Source of the DNA: CALMKX01 sp044869955
Lineage (GTDB): Bacteria > Acidobacteriota > Thermoanaerobaculia > Multivoradales > SZUA-115
Reading direction: 5' to 3'
DNA: 10,818 nucleotides
Assembly (NCBI GenBank): GCA_044869955.1
Contig: JBIOYC010000172.1
Location: forward strand, 1-10,818
Made by a program: the position numbers and the translations under genes. Positions within the stretch are counted from its first letter, which is position 1; every line of letters starts with the position of its first letter. The notes beneath the pieces are model-generated. The model searched no databases. It saw nothing but the letters and a program-made list of their open reading frames with translations, and had not been told where the DNA came from. This document shows positions 7,187 through 10,818 of the stretch, piece by piece.

Positions 7187-7857
7187 AGGCGGACGACTGG
7201 CTGATCGCCGCCGGCCTGACCGCTGCGGCCTCGATGCACTGCGTGGGGATGTGCGGCGGCTTCGTGCTGGCGCTGGCGGCGGGGGAGCGCAAGCACCGCC
7301 TGCAGCGGCTCGCGGACCAGCTCCTGTTGCAGGTCGGCAAGGGCACTTCCTACGCCTTCCTGGGCGCCCTCGCCGGGCTGCTGGGGGCGAAGCTGGTCAC
7401 CTCACCGGCCTTCGCCTGGTCGGGGCGGGTGCTGGCCATCCTGGCCGCAGTGGCGCTGGCCGTCACCGGCGTCACCCTGCTCGGCTTGCGGCGGGGCACG
7501 ACAGGCTCCTGGAGCGCCCGCCTCGCCGCCCCCTGGCGGCGCTGGATCGGCCCCCTGCTCACCCAGGGACCGGCCGGGGCGCCGCTGGTGGTGGGGCTGG
7601 CCATGGGTTTCCTGCCCTGCCCCCTGGTCTACACCGGCCTCGCCGCCGCGGCGGCCAGCGGCTCGGCGGCGGGGGGGGCGGCGATCCTCGCCGGCGTCGC
7701 CCTCGGCACCATCCCCGCCCTGACCGCCGTGGCCCTCCTCGGCGTCTCCCTCCCCCAAGGCACCCGCCGCAACCTCGCCCGCGCCGGTGGCGTGCTGCTG
7801 CTGGTGATGGCCGGGGTGACGCTGATGCGGGGCATCGCCCACCACGGCGGGCCGTAG
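7183..7857 (+). CDS. SafE/DsbD_2-type polytopic membrane protein, cbb3-associated (probable metal or thiol transport)
   Basis: This 224-residue integral membrane protein starts at GTG 7183, overlapping the ccoI stop as GTGA. It has about six hydrophobic segments and the hallmark pair of Cys motifs: H19-C20-V-G-M-C24-G-G in the first helix and FLPCP (143-147) in a later one. These are typical of the sulfite exporter TauE/SafE-annotated family with the UreH/DsbD_2 domain. Members of this family are commonly encoded beside ccoI/ccoS, and this position in the operon agrees. The paired Cys resemble DsbD/CcdA transmembrane thiol carriers, so a role in passing metal or reducing equivalents across the membrane during oxidase assembly is plausible. 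Sulfite export is only an automatic family name and is not supported here. It is the last + gene of the operon. Confidence 0.88.
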   Translation: MKADDWLIAAGLTAAASMHCVGMCGGFVLALAAGERKHRLQRLADQLLLQVGKGTSYAFLGALAGLLGAKLVTSPAFAWSGRVLAILAAVALAVTGVTLLGLRRGTTGSWSARLAAPWRRWIGPLLTQGPAGAPLVVGLAMGFLPCPLVYTGLAAAAASGSAAGGAAILAGVALGTIPALTAVALLGVSLPQGTRRNLARAGGVLLLVMAGVTLMRGIAHHGGP

Positions 7858-7869
7858 GGAGCGTTCGAT

Positions 7870-8589
7870 CTACAGCGTGAACCGGTAGCCGACCCCGCGC
7901 ACGCTGTGGATGTGCTGGGGGCGCCAGGAGTTGGCTTCGAAGGCCCTTCTCAGGGACACGATGACGTTGTCCACCACCCGGGTGTTGGGGTGGTTGGGTA
8001 GCTGCCAGACCTCGGCCAGCAGCTCGCGCCGGGTGATCACCTGGCCGGGGCGGGCGGCGAAGATCCTCATCACCGAGATCTCCTTGTGCGACAGCTCGAC
8101 GATGCCGCTGCGGGTCTTGGCCTCCCAGGTGTCGAAGTCCACCCAGTAGTCGCCGAACTCGAAACGGCCCTTGGGGGCCGCCGCCGCGTCGCCCCCCTGG
8201 GCCTGCGACCAGCCCTGGCGGCGCAGCAGGCCCTCGACTCGAGCGAGCAGCTGGGCGAGGTCGAAGGGCTTGACCACGTAGTCGTCGGCGCCGAGCTTCA
8301 GGCCGTAGACCACGTCGTCCGGCTGGGCGCGCGCCGTGAGCATCAGGATCGGCGTCAGGTTGCGCTCCTGGCGCAGGCGCTGGCAGACCTCGAAGCCGTC
8401 CATGCCGGGGAGGCGGACGTCGAGCAGGATCAGGTCGTAGCGGCGGGAGGTGGCGAGGCCGAGGGCCTCGCTGCCATCCCGCGCCAGCTCCACCTCGTAG
8501 TCCTTGAGCTCGAGGTTGGTGACCAGGCCTTGGGCGATGGCCTCCTCGTCCTCCACCACCAGGATGCGCGAGCGGTCCGGGAGAGTCAT
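7870..8589 (-). CDS. OmpR/PhoB-family DNA-binding response regulator
   Basis: This 239-residue transcription factor is activated by phosphorylation. The receiver domain (about 7-122) has the acidic pocket E13-D14, the phospho-acceptor D57 in LLDVRLPGMDG, T85 (LTARAQ) and K107 (VKPFD). A linker of about 20 residues leads to a winged-helix DNA-binding domain (about 143-238), ending with the family's RGVGYRF motif. OmpR-family regulators usually bind direct repeats as dimers. The gene follows the kinase with a 10-base gap, and its ribosome site GAGGG (complement of 8597-8601) overlaps the kinase stop codon, so the two are co-translated. It converges on the oxidase operon, with 12 bases between the stop codons and no obvious terminator. 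Its likely target is the divergent region 9515-9674 (inference); control of the oxidase operon cannot be judged because that promoter is not in the window. Confidence 0.95.
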   Translation of the reverse strand: MTLPDRSRILVVEDEEAIAQGLVTNLELKDYEVELARDGSEALGLATSRRYDLILLDVRLPGMDGFEVCQRLRQERNLTPILMLTARAQPDDVVYGLKLGADDYVVKPFDLAQLLARVEGLLRRQGWSQAQGGDAAAAPKGRFEFGDYWVDFDTWEAKTRSGIVELSHKEISVMRIFAARPGQVITRRELLAEVWQLPNHPNTRVVDNVIVSLRRAFEANSWRPQHIHSVRGVGYRFTL

Positions 8590-8599
8590 GGCAACACCC

Positions 8600-9514
8600 T
8601 CAACTTTCCGTCACCGGCAGCTCGACCACGAAGCGGGTGCCCGGACGGCCTTCCTGGGAATAGGCCCGCACGCTGCCCTTGAGCTCGCGCACCAGCCCCC
8701 AGACGATCGACAGGCCGAGACCCGTGCCCTTCCTGCGACCGGAGATCTCACGGCCGATCTGGTAGAAGCGGTCGAAAATCTTGCCCAGCTCGGCGTTGGG
8801 GATGCCGATGCCGTCGTCCTCGACCTCGATGGTCACCTTGCCGACCTGGTCGGTGAGGCGGCAGCGCACCTCGCCACCGCGGTCCGAGAAGCGCACGGCG
8901 TTGTCGATCAGGTTGCCGAGGATGCGCTCGAGGGCGTCTTCCGAGGCGCGCACCACGGCCCGCGTCTCGCCCGTCGTGACCAGGTGTACGCCCTGGCTCT
9001 CGGCGCGGCTCCTCGCCCGCGGCAGGTAGCGGGCGAAGAAGTCGCCGAGGGCCACGGGCTCGAGGCGCAGGGCCCGCTGGCGGGCGGAGAGACGGCTGCT
9101 CTCGAGCACGTTGTCGACCAGGTTCGACATCCGGTCGACCTCGCCCAGGATGAAGCCCACGGAGCGCCGCCTCTGGCCCTCGGAGAGTCCGGGCTGCTCG
9201 AGGGTCTGGGCGTGGAGCTGGATGCCGGCCAGGGGAGAGCGCATCTCGTGGGTGACGTGGGAGAGGAACTCGTCCTGCTTGAGCGAGTAGCGGCGGGCGG
9301 CCAAGGCCTGGGCCAGCTGGTAGGTGAGACCGCCGATCAAGAGGGCGAGGAGGGTGCAGCCGCCGATCAGCAGGGGCCAGTGGATGCTGGCCGGATCGCC
9401 CGGCGCGCTGCGCTGTCTCACGGCATAGACCACCCACAGCACCAGCAGGCCGATGCTCGCCGCGAGCGAGAGCACGTAGGTGAACACCATGCGCAGAGAT
9501 CGGCGTCTGGACAT
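8600..9514 (-). CDS. Membrane sensor histidine kinase with minimal extracytoplasmic loop
   Basis: This is the kinase partner of the downstream response regulator. The preferred start is the ATG at 9512-9514, giving 304 residues that begin MSRRRSLRMV and are preceded by GAGGGGG (complement of 9528-9534). The longer in-frame start at 9733 would run through the intergenic region and over the desaturase start, so it is rejected; M9 (9490) is a possible shorter start. Two TM helices (about 10-31 and 46-66) flank a loop of about 14 residues, so there is no external sensor domain. The HisKA region has H89 in SHVTHEMRSP. The ATPase domain has N-box GNLIDN (200-205), G1 DDGIGI (233-238), F-box FDRFYQ (247-252) and G2 GTGLGLSI (263-270). 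The architecture is that of intramembrane-sensing kinases, which detect signals in or at the membrane. With a desaturase divergent, membrane state is a reasonable signal (inference). Confidence 0.93.
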   Translation of the reverse strand: MSRRRSLRMVFTYVLSLAASIGLLVLWVVYAVRQRSAPGDPASIHWPLLIGGCTLLALLIGGLTYQLAQALAARRYSLKQDEFLSHVTHEMRSPLAGIQLHAQTLEQPGLSEGQRRRSVGFILGEVDRMSNLVDNVLESSRLSARQRALRLEPVALGDFFARYLPRARSRAESQGVHLVTTGETRAVVRASEDALERILGNLIDNAVRFSDRGGEVRCRLTDQVGKVTIEVEDDGIGIPNAELGKIFDRFYQIGREISGRRKGTGLGLSIVWGLVRELKGSVRAYSQEGRPGTRFVVELPVTES

Positions 9515-9674
9515 CGGCTCGCGGTTGCCCCCTCGAGCGGAGACTAGCCGATCTCCGGAACCGCCCCGGACAAGCGGTCGCTCCGTGACAGTTCTTGACA
9601 GAGGCTGACCGAGGTCTGACCCCGCCGGCGGATGTTCGCCCGGACAATGCCAGACAACCCCGGAGACCTCCGTC
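9515..9674. promoter_or_regulatory. Divergent intergenic region between kinase and desaturase
   Basis: This 160-base region has no credible gene and separates two divergent transcription units, so it should contain both promoters. On the + strand it carries four in-phase TGAC repeats (separate entry), a weak -10-like GACAAT at 9643-9648 and the desaturase ribosome site GGAGA at 9662-9666, eight bases before the ATG. The kinase ribosome site lies at 9528-9534 on the other strand. No convincing sigma-70 pair was found for the kinase. Confidence 0.7.
9586..9621 (+). promoter_or_regulatory. Four TGAC direct repeats at 10-11 base spacing, candidate response-regulator operator
   Basis: TGACAG (9586), TGACAG (9596), TGACCG (9606) and TGACCC (9617) lie on the same strand with starts 10, 10 and 11 bases apart, i.e. 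on the same face of the helix. OmpR/PhoB-type regulators characteristically bind direct repeats at this period. The array lies just upstream of the desaturase promoter area and within the intergenic region shared with the kinase gene. TTGACA at 9595-9600 also reads as a perfect -35, but no -10 stands at the right distance, so an operator is the better reading. Confidence 0.5.
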
Positions 9675-10535
9675 ATGGCCTTGATCGAAGCCGAGCCCAA
9701 CGCCGTCGAGGTGCCTCGCAGCCTGACTGCCACCGAGTGGCTGCACTCCTTGCTCTTCTGGAGCGTCCACGTCGCCGCGCTGCTGGTCTTCTTCGTGCCC
9801 TTCTCCTGGTCGATGGTGGCTCTCTGCCTGGGGCTCTATGCCGTCAAGATGTTCGGCATCACGGCCGGCTACCACCGCTACTTCTCCCACAAGTCCTTCC
9901 GCACCAGCCGGGCCGGCCAATTCGTGCTCGCCCTGACCGGCTTGCTCGCCGTGCAGAAGGGGCCGATCTGGTGGGCGGCCCACCACCGCCACCACCACCT
10001 GCACAGCGACGACGAGCAGGACTTCCACTCCCCCGGCCGGCAGGGCTTCTGGTGGTCCCACCTGGGCTGGATCCTGTCGCGCGACCACCGCGCGGCCGAC
10101 CGTTCGAGCGTGCCGGACCTGATGCGCTTCCCCGAGCTGGTGTGGCTGGACCGCTTTCACCTGGTGCCGGGCGTGACCCTGGCGGTGTGGCTCTTCCTGG
10201 CCGGCGGCCTGCCCGCCCTGGCCTGGGGCTTCTTCCTCTCGACGGTCCTGACCTGGCATGCCACCTTCGCCATCAACAGCCTGACCCACATCTTCGGCCG
10301 GCGCCGTTACGCCACCGGGGACGACAGCCGTAACAGCTTCCTGCTCGCCCTCTTCACCTTCGGCGAGGGCTGGCACAACAACCACCACCACTACATGGCC
10401 GCCACCCGCCAGGGCTTCTACTGGTGGGAGGTGGACTTCTCCTACTACCTGCTCAAGGTGCTCTCCTGGTGCGGCCTGGTCTGGCAGCTGCGCGAGCCCC
10501 CGCGCGAGGTGCTGGAGGAGGGGCGGGGCGGGTAG
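9675..10535 (+). CDS. Membrane acyl-CoA/acyl-lipid delta-9-type fatty acid desaturase
   Basis: This 286-residue integral membrane di-iron enzyme introduces a cis double bond into saturated acyl chains, using O2 and an external electron donor. It carries all three histidine boxes: H67-RYFS-H72 (HxxxxH), H104-R-H-H107-H108 (HRxHH) followed by D112 and a D-x-HSP segment (116-119), and H234-NN-H237-H238 (HNxHH). The additional conserved H205 is in NSLTHIFG. Hydrophobic segments at about 27-60, 82-97 and 165-200 place it in the membrane. There is no fused cytochrome b5 or ferredoxin domain, and length is usual for bacterial stearoyl-CoA-desaturase-like proteins. ATG 9675 has GGAGA at 9662-9666 upstream. 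It diverges from the two-component pair, which may regulate it. Substrate (acyl-CoA, phospholipid or other) cannot be read from sequence. Confidence 0.94.
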   Translation: MALIEAEPNAVEVPRSLTATEWLHSLLFWSVHVAALLVFFVPFSWSMVALCLGLYAVKMFGITAGYHRYFSHKSFRTSRAGQFVLALTGLLAVQKGPIWWAAHHRHHHLHSDDEQDFHSPGRQGFWWSHLGWILSRDHRAADRSSVPDLMRFPELVWLDRFHLVPGVTLAVWLFLAGGLPALAWGFFLSTVLTWHATFAINSLTHIFGRRRYATGDDSRNSFLLALFTFGEGWHNNHHHYMAATRQGFYWWEVDFSYYLLKVLSWCGLVWQLREPPREVLEEGRGG

Positions 10536-10540
10536 GGGGG

Positions 10541-10660
10541 CTGTCCTCCGGGCTATCGCGAGGCGTTGAAACGCCTCGCTACGCAGGAACGTCCCTGGCG
10601 GGACGGGGAGGGGAGATCCCTCCGCTACGCCTGCTGCGCAGGCTCCGGTCGGGATGACAG
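10541..10660. repeat. Cluster of palindromes with imperfect terminal inverted repeat (possible REP/MITE-like element)
   Basis: This non-coding stretch after the desaturase is unusually rich in inverted repeats. They include GCGAGGCGT/ACGCCTCGC with a TGAA loop (10558-10579), CGTCCC/GGGACG with a TGGC loop (10590-10605), GGAGGG/CCCTCC with a five-base loop (10607-10623), and GCCTGC/GCAGGC with a TGC loop (10629-10643). The last is nested in a longer imperfect stem closed by ATCCC (10616-10620) and GGGAT (10651-10655). The ends form an imperfect inverted repeat: CTGTCCTCCGG at the left against CCGGTCGGGATGACAG at the right. The look is that of a dispersed palindromic element. Mobility or copy number cannot be judged from one copy. 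Confidence 0.5.
10558..10579 (+). terminator. Strong 9-bp stem-loop downstream of the desaturase
   Basis: A perfect nine-base-pair stem (GCGAGGCGT, loop TGAA, ACGCCTCGC) starts 22 bases after the desaturase stop codon. It is the most stable simple hairpin in the tail region and could end or protect the desaturase transcript. No T-run follows (the next bases are TACGCAGG), so it is not a canonical intrinsic terminator. It may be just one arm of the surrounding palindromic element. Confidence 0.35.
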
Positions 10661-10818
10661 AGCACCACCTGGGCTCACCGTCCCGTTGTCCGGGTCACCT
10701 CGACCGACCGCCGGCAGGCCGACAACATATGACAGAGCACCACCTGGGCTCACCGTCCCGTTGTCCGGGTCACCTCGACCGACCGCCGGCAGGCCGACAA
10801 CATATGACAGAGCACCAC
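10656..10818. repeat. Perfect 75-base tandem repeat, at least 2.2 copies, truncated by window edge
   Basis: Copy 1 spans 10656-10730 and copy 2 spans 10731-10805; they are identical over all 75 bases. A third copy begins at 10806 and matches for the remaining 13 bases. Each unit starts GACAGAGCACCACC and ends GCCGACAACATAT. Within a unit, GTTGTC (10685-10690) can pair with GACAAC (10721-10726), and CCCG/CGGG (10682-10694) offers a competing small hairpin, so each unit may fold. The absence of any variable segment rules out an ordinary CRISPR array. The array abuts the palindromic element, whose right end (GGGATGACAG) overlaps the start of copy 1. The total copy number lies outside the window. 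Confidence 0.95.

Noticed and set aside
7858..7869. Bidirectional terminator between the convergent SafE-like and response regulator genes
   Set aside because: The gap is only 12 bases, with no inverted repeat or T-run that I could find in or near it.
9595..9648. Canonical sigma-70 promoter from TTGACA at 9595 for the desaturase
   Set aside because: No -10-like hexamer lies 16-18 bases downstream. The GACAAT at 9643 is too far away, so the TTGACA is better explained as part of the TGAC repeat array.
9515..9733. Longer start for the histidine kinase
   Set aside because: It would add 73 residues without membrane or sensor features, cross the intergenic repeats and overlap the desaturase start. 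The ATG at 9514 immediately precedes a normal TM region.
8748..10391. A long - strand open frame spanning part of the kinase and all of the desaturase
   Set aside because: It overlaps two genes with complete family motifs in other frames and itself shows no motifs, with only biased composition.
10656..10818. CRISPR array
   Set aside because: The whole 75-base period is identical between copies, so there are no variable spacers, and no cas gene is in the window.

Overview
This is a GC-rich, densely packed bacterial chromosome segment. It encodes a cbb3-type (high-affinity, haem-copper) cytochrome c oxidase module with its copper-handling and maturation genes, followed by a two-component system that diverges from a fatty acid desaturase. 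An envelope oxidase of this type, a cytochrome c subunit and a membrane-bound acyl desaturase suggest an aerobic or microaerobic Gram-negative organism. The high GC content and the FAD/Fe-S oxidoreductase inside the oxidase cluster would fit an Acidobacteriota- or Myxococcota-like genome, but this is an inference. No marker in the window fixes the taxon.

Region 1 (1-7857, all + strand) reads ccoN (3' part only) - ccoO - ccoS-like - a haem-less small protein in the ccoP position - a GltD-like FAD/NAD(P)H oxidoreductase with Fe-S domains - ccoG - a 59-residue single-TM protein in the ccoH position - ccoI - a SafE/DsbD_2-type membrane protein. Genes are separated by at most 16 bases. Four junctions overlap as ATGA or GTGA (1403, 1714, 4906, 7183), which points to one translationally coupled operon. 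CcoN and CcoO form the catalytic core. CcoG (Cu(II) reduction), CcoI (Cu(I) export), CcoS-like and the SafE-like protein form the assembly and copper-supply arm. The oxidoreductase sits directly before ccoG and is a plausible, untested NAD(P)H-side electron source for that arm. Compared with a textbook ccoNOQP-GHIS locus, this one lacks a dihaem CcoP, lacks a recognisable CcoH, has CcoS moved into the CcoQ slot, and has a CcoI without an HMA domain.

Region 2 (7870-9514, - strand) holds a histidine kinase with two TM segments and almost no extracytoplasmic loop, followed 10 bases later by an OmpR/PhoB-type response regulator. This pair converges on the oxidase operon with a 12-base gap and no visible terminator.

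Region 3 (9515-10535) has a 160-base divergent intergenic region carrying four in-phase TGAC direct repeats, then an acyl-CoA-type delta-9 desaturase (+). The arrangement suggests that the membrane-embedded kinase and its regulator control membrane-lipid desaturation.

Region 4 (10536-10818) is non-coding as far as can be seen. It holds a roughly 120-base cluster of palindromes, then perfect 75-base tandem repeats (two full copies and the start of a third) that run off the end of the window.
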